DNA from: Acidobacteriota bacterium
Lineage (GTDB): Bacteria > Acidobacteriota > Terriglobia > Terriglobales > Acidobacteriaceae
Reading direction: 5' to 3'
Length of the DNA stretch: 11,067 nt
NCBI GenBank assembly: GCA_021798235.1
Contig: JAJZMO010000374.1
Span: forward strand, 1-11,067
The position numbers and the translations under genes are program-made. Positions 1 through 6,518 of this stretch are shown in pieces. The notes under the pieces were generated by a model. The model made no database searches. It was not told where the DNA came from and saw only the letters and a list, made by a program, of their open reading frames with translations. Within the stretch, counting starts at the first letter, position 1, and each line of letters begins with the position of its first letter.

Positions 1-797
1 TGGGCGATTGGCGTGTGGCGCGGTCGGCTGCGGAGTTGACCGCTGCGGCGACGGCGCTGGGTGGGCGCTGTTTCGTAAAGAGCGCACACGGTGGCTATGA
101 CGGACGCAGCCAAGCGAAGCTGGGTTTCGACGGCATGGCGGATGCGCAGGCCTGCCAAACGGCATGGGAGGCGCTGGGTGCGCGGCCTGTGGTGGTGGAG
201 CGGGCGCTCGCTTTGGAGATGGAAATTTCCGTATTGGTGGCGCGGTCGGCGCGCGGGGAGTGTGTTTGCTACCCGCCTGCGGTGAACCACCACGAGCAGC
301 AGATTCTTGTTTGGAGTGGGCTGCCAGCCAACTTGTCGCCCCAGCGAGCGGAGCAGGCGCGCGACATTGCGCGCAGCATTGCAGAACAATTTTCTTTGGA
401 AGGATTGCTGGCCGTGGAGATGTTTGTGACCACGGATGGGCGGCTGCTGGTGAATGAACTGGCTCCGCGCCCCCATAACAGCTATCACGCCAGTGAGCGA
501 GCCTGCGCCACCAGCCAGTTTGAGCAGGCGGTGCGTGCCATTTGCAACTTGCCGTTGGGAGCGGTGGAGATTGTGCAGCCTGCGGCGATCGTCAACTTGC
601 TGGGCGATGTGTGGCTGGACGCTCAAGACGAGCGTGGTCCGCGCTTTGATGCGGCGCTGGCGGTTACGGGCGTGCGCCTGCATTTGTATGAGAAGCATTT
701 GCCGCGGCGTGGACGCAAGATGGGACATTTGTCTGGCATTGGCGCAACGGTGGAAGAGGCCGTGGCGCGCGTGATGGAAGCGAAGGCGAAGTTGTAG
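1..797 (+). CDS. purK: N5-carboxyaminoimidazole ribonucleotide synthase (PurK), 5'-truncated by window edge
   Basis: PurK is an ATP-grasp enzyme that uses ATP and bicarbonate to convert aminoimidazole ribonucleotide to its N5-carboxy form in purine synthesis, handing the product to PurE. The frame is open from base 3, so the 264 visible residues are the C-terminal part of a protein usually near 370-400 residues; the GTG at 15 is internal. Visible marks are the glycine-rich ATP-grasp loop (HGGYDGRSQ, about bases 87-113), the ATP-grasp stretch ending EMEISVLVARS, and the PurK signature NELAPRPHNS followed by the TSQFEQ segment. A C-terminal lid region follows and the frame ends in TAG. purE would be expected upstream, outside the window. 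The family is clear; only the N-terminal third is unseen. Confidence 0.93.
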   Translation, partial: GDWRVARSAAELTAAATALGGRCFVKSAHGGYDGRSQAKLGFDGMADAQACQTAWEALGARPVVVERALALEMEISVLVARSARGECVCYPPAVNHHEQQILVWSGLPANLSPQRAEQARDIARSIAEQFSLEGLLAVEMFVTTDGRLLVNELAPRPHNSYHASERACATSQFEQAVRAICNLPLGAVEIVQPAAIVNLLGDVWLDAQDERGPRFDAALAVTGVRLHLYEKHLPRRGRKMGHLSGIGATVEEAVARVMEAKAKL

Positions 798-816
798 AAA
801 TTGTTTCTGTCACTGC

Positions 817-844
817 TTGTATGCGACCTTGGCCACGCTATTAA
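817..844 (+). promoter_or_regulatory. Candidate sigma70-type promoter for the PLD nuclease gene
   Basis: TTGTAT at 817-822 and TATTAA at 839-844 are separated by 16 bases. The predicted start of transcription is near 851, just before an AGGTG ribosome-binding site. The fit to consensus is moderate and this is an inference. It would let the nuclease be expressed independently of purK, which ends only 20 bases earlier. Confidence 0.35.
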
Positions 845-852
845 ATAGAAAC

Positions 853-857
853 AGGTG
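853..857 (+). promoter_or_regulatory. Ribosome-binding site that selects a TTG start
   Basis: AGGTG lies 7 bases before TTG at 865. No ATG or GTG in this frame lies near the N-terminus, and the upstream TTG at 817 has no purine-rich site in front of it. Family members begin close to the FLIxT strand, which also favours 865. Confidence 0.5.
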
Positions 858-864
858 CCACTTC

Positions 865-2064
865 TTGATTATCACAACCATCGCGCAGCCAGAAAGCCAA
901 CTCGGGAACGTTATCAGCGAATTGCTGGATTCAGACGTGACCCATACGAAAATCTTGTTCGTATCTGCTTTCGTGGCTTTACGAACCATTTTGCGTTTGC
1001 GTGAACCGTTATTGCGACACGTCGAAAATGGTGCGAACTTGCGCTTCACTCTAGGCATCGATCTTGGTGGAACTAGCCGTGAAGTGCTTGATGAGCTTTT
1101 GCGATGGGATTGCGAGACGTATATATTTCACAACACAATTGCCCGAGCGACGTTTCATCCAAAAGTCTACCTATTTGAAACTGCGACTACTGCAACACTT
1201 CTCGTTGGATCAAACAACCTCACTGATGGGGGTTTCTACACCAACTACGAAGCGGCGGTACGCTATGACTTCGGGCTTCCCCATGATAAGGATGAGTACG
1301 AGCGGTTGCTAAGGCCGCTGGCCCCATTCCTAACTCCGCAAGGTGCAACAGTTCAAACACTTGACGCTAACTTAATTCAGACATTGGTGGCGCGTGGCGA
1401 GGTTCCATCAGAGGCCGAAGCCCGACATCTCAGACATGAGCAGGCTCAGCAGCATAATCGAAATCAAGGAGATATTCCTGACAGTCCTTTCGCTCCTGTT
1501 GCAACTCATCTACCGCCTCTGTTGCCCCGGCATCTGAGAGCAGAGGAACCCACCAACCATCAATTGCCAGCGCAGCAGGTAGAACAAGAACCCAATCTTA
1601 CAGCACCTTGTCCTCGTGGTGTGTTGGTGTGGCGAAAAACGCTGCCGAATTCGGATGCATTACAGGTCGGCAAGGGAACAGCCCATGTCGGAGGGGTACG
1701 TTTAACACAAGCAAACTTTAGAAATCCACTTGGACAACTGATCAATCAGACAACTTATTTCCGTAGACTTTTCGCAGGCTATGATTGGGAACCTGAAACT
1801 GGCAGGAAGAGGGATAGTAGCCAAGAACACGCTTTTGTTCCCATGCGCATCATCATCCGAGGCCATGACTATGGCATTCATAATTTCGAGATAAGCCACA
1901 AACCGTCGGGCGAGGCGGAACAAGGCAACTACACAACCATTTTGAGATGGGGCCGCAATTTTAACCAGAAAATTCGGGAAGCGAAATTAACGGGCACTAT
2001 TCTTTCTCTTTACGAAACGGCAGAAGAAAAAACGGCTTTTTTAATCGACATTACCGATGCCTGA
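865..2064 (+). CDS. Phospholipase-D-fold restriction endonuclease, BfiI/NgoFVII-like
   Basis: Likely DNA endonuclease of 399 residues (415 if it starts at TTG 817). The N-terminal domain (about 1-165) has the single-copy PLD nuclease motif: H98-x-K100, then SNN with N118, then NYE with E129. The spacings of +2, +20 and +31 from the histidine are the same as the BfiI catalytic set H105/K107/N125/E136 as I remember it. One motif per chain implies a dimer with a shared active site and metal-independent cleavage. A proline-rich linker (about 165-250) leads to a C-terminal domain (about 252-399) with a conserved-looking HKPSGEAEQGNYTT block. By analogy with BfiI and EcoRII this may be a B3-like DNA-recognition domain, which is inference. 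It converges with an adenine methyltransferase ending 34 bp away, suggesting an R-M pair. Base composition is clearly less GC-rich than purK, consistent with transfer. No helicase or DUF1998 partner is present, so DISARM is unlikely. Confidence 0.82.
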   Translation: MIITTIAQPESQLGNVISELLDSDVTHTKILFVSAFVALRTILRLREPLLRHVENGANLRFTLGIDLGGTSREVLDELLRWDCETYIFHNTIARATFHPKVYLFETATTATLLVGSNNLTDGGFYTNYEAAVRYDFGLPHDKDEYERLLRPLAPFLTPQGATVQTLDANLIQTLVARGEVPSEAEARHLRHEQAQQHNRNQGDIPDSPFAPVATHLPPLLPRHLRAEEPTNHQLPAQQVEQEPNLTAPCPRGVLVWRKTLPNSDALQVGKGTAHVGGVRLTQANFRNPLGQLINQTTYFRRLFAGYDWEPETGRKRDSSQEHAFVPMRIIIRGHDYGIHNFEISHKPSGEAEQGNYTTILRWGRNFNQKIREAKLTGTILSLYETAEEKTAFLIDITDA

Positions 2065-2098
2065 TTAGCCCCAAAAGGCTTTAAGTAGAATGCTACAA

Positions 2099-3753
2099 CT
2101 AATTCCCCACCCCAAGAGGCTCACTCGACGTACGATGCCGGCGATCTCGAAGTTTGCGCCATCCGTTTAATATGCACTCTTGCTTTGCCTGAGACAGGCC
2201 CAAGCTGCCAAGTACTACTTTCCCTTGACGCGAGAGCAATTGGTGCGTTGGTAGGATGCGAATGTCCTTGTCTAAATCAACGAGATCAATATTGACTTTT
2301 TTAGGTAGTGGTATAAGCAATCGCTCAATCTCGGAGGGAATTAGCTCAAGCCCCCCCCCCCATAATAACGGCCTTCCAATTCTGCGCTCAGCGCTGTGAG
2401 TGGATTTACAAAACAACCAACAAGTTTCTCCCCCATAACATTTCGTGTCCGAATACGGTAAGCCGTATCCGTTGTGTATGCGCCAATGCGATTGAGGATG
2501 AGACGTGGTGTATTGTGTGAACGCTTTAGCATTCCTATTTCTGTCGTATAGATTGATGGGACTGCGTACCAAGGAGAGCGCACACTGCACTTGTAACGAG
2601 TATTGAGATTCTGGTCTTCGCCTAATTTTATATAAGCTTTGGCGGCAGCATTGAGTTTAGAAACATCTTCACGAAACAAGAGAAAATTTGTAGGATTTCC
2701 CTTCTTAGCGTTTGCAGCATGTTGGCGTTTATCATAAATTATTCCGGGGCAATGATCGCTACGCCCGAACATCGGATGTGCCCACATGTCGAGCTTATAT
2801 TCCCTAACTACATCATTAGTAACAAGGAAAAACTTGTTCGCGCCTGTGACAATCCCAACATCTACTTGGGCAATATCCTCGAACCGATGCACGGCGTCAT
2901 GCATTGCGAGTTCATCAAAAAGTGACCGTGTTTCCAGGTCGAGCAAGGCTCTTGTCCATTTACCTTGTACGGTTTTTCCGTTGATAGATTGTGGAGCTTT
3001 GAAAACAGTTGCAGGATCGAGTTTAAGGAATCCACGCCCCTTAACTGGATACATGCCAATCCCTTCGGCTTTATCGGCTTTGCCATGTTTTTTCTCGGCG
3101 AACAAGATCACTGCACCTTGCAATGTGTCACTGAACCAAAGCTCTTCAGGGTCGATGATGACTAAACGACTACATTCGCTTCCGAGGTAGGAGCGTAGTG
3201 ATTGTGCATGTGTAACATGGATGATCTCGGCTGGTACCACCATTGCCAAGCGCCCACCGGGTCGCAAAAGCGACATAGATGCAAGAATAAACGATACCCA
3301 GGCATTGGTATGTTTAGTAAATGGAAGGTCAAGCTCTTTGAATATTTGTTCCGCACATACTTGAAATGGTTCAGGAAGATACTGGTATCGAACAAACGGA
3401 GGATTGCCCACGACCGCATCAAATTTGGCACCATCATCATCGTCCATGTGATTGATTACCCATTGAAGAAAATCTTTGGTATGCACCTTTGTAGCCTTCA
3501 AGCCAACGGCCTTGGCACGAGCCCGCGCTTTAGCTGCTTCATCAGGTTCAAGCTCAAAGCCAACAATATCAACTTTTTGGAATCCTTTGACCTTGGCAAG
3601 AGCGTCGAAGAATACGCCGTCCCCGCAACTTGGTTCCAGGATGCTCTTTGGGCTAATTTCTTTAATCCATCGAGCAAGGAAAACGGCAAGGTCAAGTGGA
3701 GTGTAGTACCCGCCTCGGAGTTTCTGCGCAGTTTCGTTTTCGATGAAATTCAT
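2099..3753 (-). CDS. N6-adenine DNA methyltransferase, TaqI/Eco57I-like, frameshifted at a poly-G tract
   Basis: Predicted to transfer methyl from S-adenosylmethionine to adenine N6 in a specific DNA site, probably protecting it from the convergent PLD nuclease. The visible order motif X (GGYYTP, 14-19), motif I (ILEPSCGDG, 38-46) and motif IV (NPPF, 117-120) is the gamma-class arrangement. A C-terminal target-recognition region follows. ATG at 3753 is chosen because AGGAAAGG lies 5 bases upstream; a TTG at 3804 would add 17 unlikely residues. As read, the frame ends at 2341 after 470 residues: the 11-G run (2351-2361) gives four Gly, Leu, Ser, stop. The next frame continues as LELIPSEIERLLIPLP down to TAG at 2099, the normal end of this family after a YYGGG motif. 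Nine Gs would give a 550-residue protein and twelve Gs 551. Possible explanations are phase variation, -1 frameshifting, recent decay or a sequencing error. The gene shares the lower GC content of the nuclease. Confidence 0.88.
2351..2361 (-). repeat. Mononucleotide tract, 11 G on the coding strand of the methyltransferase
   Basis: Eleven consecutive C on the + strand (G on the coding strand) fall exactly on the glycine run of the methyltransferase recognition domain. Both 9 and 12 Gs join the two halves of the gene, while 10 and 11 Gs truncate it. Tracts of this length slip readily in replication and are also a known source of base-calling error. Confidence 0.95.
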
Positions 3754-3758
3754 TGCTG

Positions 3759-3766
3759 CCTTTCCT
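3759..3766 (-). promoter_or_regulatory. Ribosome-binding site for the methyltransferase
   Basis: AGGAAAGG on the minus strand lies 5 bases before the ATG at 3753. It decides between this start and the in-frame TTG at 3804, which lacks such a site. Confidence 0.65.
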
Positions 3767-3850
3767 TTTTTTGCACAATGGACCTCTTGAAGCGGGTCAG
3801 CCAATGTATTTCAACTAGCTCCTAGTGCTTGCATTTTGACCGCTCTGTCG

Positions 3851-3892
3851 GGTGCCCCCACCCGTATCCTTAAGCGTGAAACCGGGTACGTG
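3851..3892. repeat. Imperfect inverted repeat between the E2 gene and the methyltransferase
   Basis: ACCCG at 3860-3864 pairs with CGGGT at 3883-3887 around an 18-base loop, with further C-rich and G-rich flanks that pair only partly. It lies just past the stop of the E2 gene, so it might act as a weak transcription end, but there is no T-run. It resembles, from memory, degenerate copies of GGGTGCCCCACCC-type intergenic repeats found in Acidobacteriota. That resemblance is unverified. Confidence 0.3.
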
Positions 3893-3908
3893 GAGCATTC
3901 CAAAAACT

Positions 3909-5555
3909 TTATCCGATCTCTTCGTTCCAGTTCTCCAGATACTTTTTCAGCTCAGCCATAAACTTGCCTGCTTCGGCACCGTCGATGATGCGGTGGTCAA
4001 AGCCCATCGTCAGGCGCACGATGCTACGGATGGCGATGGAGTCGTTGCCCTGCTCATCGGTCAGCACGGCGGGTTCTTTGAACAATCCACCCACGCCCAA
4101 GATGGCCGATTCCGGCTGGTTGATGACGGGCGTGCCAAATTGTTCGCCAAAGATGCCGGGGTTGGTGATGGTGAAGGTGCTGCCCGAGGCCTCGTCGGGC
4201 TTCAGCTTTTTGCTGCGCGCGCGCTCGGCCACATCGGCGATGCCGCGGGCCACGCCCAGGAAATTCCGCTCCTCCACCTGCTTAATCACCGGCACGATCA
4301 GTCCCCAGTCCAGCGCCACAGCGATGCCCAGGTTGATGTTCTGGTGGTAGCGGATGGCGTCGCCTTCCACGGAAGCGTTGAAGATGGGCATCTTGCGCAG
4401 GCAATGCACGGCCGCACGCGCGATGAAGGGCATATACGTCAGCTTGACGCCGTTGCGCTGCTCGTACTTGTTCTTTTCTTTTTCACGCAGACGCACAATG
4501 CGCGTCATGTCCACCTTGAAAACGGTGTGTACGTGCGCGTTGGTGTGCTTGGACTCCACCATGCGCTTGGCGATGATGGCGCGCATCTTGGTCATCGGCA
4601 CCAGCCCGCCCGGCAGCGGAGCAGCCGGAGCAGCCGGAGCCGGTGCAGCGGTCCGTGCCGCCGCAGGTGCGGCGGGAACGGATGTGCCCTTGCTGTGCTG
4701 GTCGAGATAGCCGAGCGCGTCTTCCTTGGTGACGCGTCCGCCCGAGCCAGTGCCGGGAATCTGCGTCAGGTCTAAGCTATTCTCCCGCGCGATGCGGCGC
4801 ACCAGCGGCGAAGAGCGCACACGCTCAGAAGAGTGTGCAGCCGTCGAGGCCGCAACAGGCGCCGGTGCAGGCGCAGCCGGTTGGCTGGCTGCCGGGGCCG
4901 CCGGGGCAGGAGCCTTTGCGGCTGGGGCCGGAGCGGCAGCTCCCGCTGCGCCGCCAATGACGGCCACAACGGTGTTGATCTGCACGGTCGCACCCTCAGC
5001 GGCTTTGATCTCCGTTAGCACGCCTGCGGCAGGCGCAGGAATTTCTGCATCGACCTTGTCGGTGGAGATCTCAAACAGCGGCTCATCGCGCTGGACGGTC
5101 TCGCCCACCTTCTTCAGCCACTTGGTAATGGTTCCCTCGAAGATGGACTCACCCATCTGCGGCATCACGACGTTGGTGGCAGCAGTGGCGGCAGCAGGCG
5201 CACTGGCGGCTGGTGCTACAGTTGGAGCCGCAGCAGGTGCAGCCGGAGCCGTTTTGTTGGGCGCGGCAGCCGTAGCGGCTTTGGCTGCTGGGGCCGCAGG
5301 CTTGGCCGCTGCACTGCCAGCCTCGCCAATGACGGCCACAACGGTGTTGATCTGCACGGTCGCGCCTTCCGCAGCTTTGATCTCGGTGAGCACGCCCGCA
5401 GCGGGCGAGGGAATCTCCGCATCGACCTTGTCGGTGGAGATTTCAAACAGCGGCTCATCGCGCTGGACGGTTTCGCCCACCTTCTTCAGCCACTTGGTAA
5501 TGGTTCCCTCGAAGATGGATTCGCCCATCTGCGGCATCACGACATCTGTTGGCAT
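3909..5555 (-). CDS. sucB: 2-oxo-acid dehydrogenase E2, dihydrolipoyl acyltransferase with two lipoyl domains
   Basis: E2 core of a 2-oxo-acid dehydrogenase complex. Its swinging lipoyl arms take the acyl group from E1, pass it to CoA, and are reoxidised by E3. The 548-residue protein has lipoyl domain 1 (about 1-78, lipoyl-lysine K43 in STDKVDAEI), an Ala/Pro linker, lipoyl domain 2 (about 127-203, K167), a second linker, a peripheral subunit-binding domain (SSPLVRRIARENSLDL to GRVTKEDALGYL), a third linker and the catalytic domain. The catalytic domain ends with GFDHRIIDG, giving active-site H521 and D525. ATG at 5555 is chosen because GGAGAAG sits 7 bases upstream and the lipoyl fold begins there; an upstream extension of 23 residues is basic and implausible. 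The DKVDAEIP lipoyl motif resembles actinobacterial SucB/DlaT. Whether the substrate is succinyl, acetyl or branched-chain is not settled by sequence, so sucB is a working symbol. lipB lies 104 bp upstream on the same strand. Confidence 0.9.
   Translation of the reverse strand: MPTDVVMPQMGESIFEGTITKWLKKVGETVQRDEPLFEISTDKVDAEIPSPAAGVLTEIKAAEGATVQINTVVAVIGEAGSAAAKPAAPAAKAATAAAPNKTAPAAPAAAPTVAPAASAPAAATAATNVVMPQMGESIFEGTITKWLKKVGETVQRDEPLFEISTDKVDAEIPAPAAGVLTEIKAAEGATVQINTVVAVIGGAAGAAAPAPAAKAPAPAAPAASQPAAPAPAPVAASTAAHSSERVRSSPLVRRIARENSLDLTQIPGTGSGGRVTKEDALGYLDQHSKGTSVPAAPAAARTAAPAPAAPAAPLPGGLVPMTKMRAIIAKRMVESKHTNAHVHTVFKVDMTRIVRLREKEKNKYEQRNGVKLTYMPFIARAAVHCLRKMPIFNASVEGDAIRYHQNINLGIAVALDWGLIVPVIKQVEERNFLGVARGIADVAERARSKKLKPDEASGSTFTITNPGIFGEQFGTPVINQPESAILGVGGLFKEPAVLTDEQGNDSIAIRSIVRLTMGFDHRIIDGAEAGKFMAELKKYLENWNEEIG
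4954..5171 (-). repeat. Lipoyl-domain repeat, copy 2
   Basis: Encodes lipoyl domain 2 of the E2 gene. It matches the segment 372 bases (124 codons) to the right with only a few, mostly silent, differences; the two domains differ at two residues over about 75 (N/D near the start and A/S before PAAGV). Confidence 0.9.
5326..5543 (-). repeat. Lipoyl-domain repeat, copy 1
   Basis: Encodes lipoyl domain 1, the first domain after the start codon of the E2 gene. It is an in-frame direct duplication of 4954-5171, separated by an alanine-rich linker. Confidence 0.9.
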
Positions 5556-5659
5556 GAAAATTCTTCTCCGGGTTCGTTCAAATTCCGTTGCGCGCTGCTT
5601 CCGCGATTGGACATCCTGGTCCATCGTTTTCCACGCAGAAAGGCACCAAACCTCACATT

Positions 5660-6424
5660 CTATATGACGGAAGCATCTGTGCGCGATGCCGCCGCGTCCT
5701 GGGCAGGCAGCAGCGACTCCAGCGACTCCAACCAGAGAATCTGGCGGCCAAAGATGCGGCCAAAGTGGCGGGCAACGGCGTGGCGCGCCTCCTCCAGGGT
5801 GGGCATGGCTGCGCGGCTTTCGTCGATCTCCTGCTCCAGACTAGTGACGGCGCGATCTGCGATGCCGCACGGCACGATCAGGTCAAAGTCGCGCAAGTCG
5901 GCGGTGATGTTCCACGCAAAGCCGTGCGTGGTGACACCCTGCGAGATGTGCACGCCGATGGCCGCGATTTTTTTCTCGGCTACGGAGCCGCCGGCCAGCG
6001 TCCAGACGCCGGTGCGTCCAGCGATGCGCTGCGTCATCACGCCATATTCGCCGCAGGCGCGGATCAGCACCTCTTCCAGGCGGCGGACATATTCCACTGC
6101 GCCCAGGTGCGGCCCGCTCTGGTTGGGAAAGCCGCTGCGCAGGTCCAGAATGGGATAGCCGACGATCTGCCCCGGCCCGTGGTAGGTTACGTCTCCGCCG
6201 CGGTTCACCTCATGCAGCGTGACGCCGCGCCGCGCCAGTTCCTCATCGGAGACAAGAATGTTGGAGCGTTGCGCATTGCGTCCCAGCGTCAGCACCGGCG
6301 GATGCTCGACCAGAAACAGCACGTCCCCAATGCGCTGCTGTTTGCGCAGGGCGGCCAGCCGCTGCTGCCAGCCGAGCGCCTCAGCGTAGTCCATTCTTCC
6401 GGCATGGAAAAGGTGCAGCAGCAT
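5660..6424 (-). CDS. lipB: Octanoyl-[ACP]-protein N-octanoyltransferase (LipB)
   Basis: LipB moves octanoate from octanoyl-ACP to the lipoyl-domain lysine of E2 and GcvH proteins; LipA then adds the sulfurs. The 254-residue protein carries the family signature RGGDVTYHGPGQ at 75-86, the catalytic lysine K152 in EKKIAAIG and the catalytic cysteine C186 in IVPCGI. The 34-residue spacing between them equals that of E. coli K135/C169. HGFAWN at 167-172 is also typical. ATG at 6424 is chosen because homologues begin at an equivalent point, and an upstream extension would run through the lpdA terminator. No strong ribosome-binding site precedes it, so the exact start is less certain than the identity. 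The gene stands between lpdA and its own substrate E2 on the same strand. The terminator upstream implies its own promoter or partial readthrough. Confidence 0.93.
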   Translation of the reverse strand: MLLHLFHAGRMDYAEALGWQQRLAALRKQQRIGDVLFLVEHPPVLTLGRNAQRSNILVSDEELARRGVTLHEVNRGGDVTYHGPGQIVGYPILDLRSGFPNQSGPHLGAVEYVRRLEEVLIRACGEYGVMTQRIAGRTGVWTLAGGSVAEKKIAAIGVHISQGVTTHGFAWNITADLRDFDLIVPCGIADRAVTSLEQEIDESRAAMPTLEEARHAVARHFGRIFGRQILWLESLESLLPAQDAAASRTDASVI

Positions 6425-6471
6425 CAGAGTCGTTCGCGAAATTTTTCCATCGAAATTCCAGCATCGCGTAC

Positions 6472-6500
6472 AAAAAAGCCCGACGTTTGCCGGGCTTTTT
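6472..6500 (-). terminator. Intrinsic terminator of lpdA
   Basis: AAAAAGCCCG (6473-6482) and CGGGCTTTTT (6491-6500) form a perfect 10-bp stem with an 8-base loop. Read on the minus strand it starts 18 bases after the lpdA stop codon and ends in a run of six T. The A/T-flanked stem could work in both directions, but no + strand gene ends nearby. Confidence 0.9.
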
Positions 6501-6518
6501 CGGTGGACATCCCACGTC

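Noticed and set aside
2065..2098. Possible bidirectional terminator between the convergent R-M genes (AGCC/GGCT)
   Set aside because: The stem is only 4 bp and lacks a T-run on either strand.
865..3753. DISARM or BREX defence system
   Set aside because: A PLD protein and a methyltransferase are present, but no helicase, DUF1998, PglZ or BrxC-like gene lies in the window.
3202..3825. 207-codon + strand frame opposite the methyltransferase N-terminus
   Set aside because: The opposite strand has clear methyltransferase motifs, and this frame shows none.
811..3840. Similar TGCTTG(T/C)AT...ACC segments at both edges of the R-M insert as a target-site duplication
   Set aside because: The shared part is too short and interrupted to separate from chance.
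3852..5667. Long + strand open frames antisense to the E2 gene
   Set aside because: They mirror the lipoyl repeats and Ala/Pro linkers of the real gene and carry no protein-family signature.
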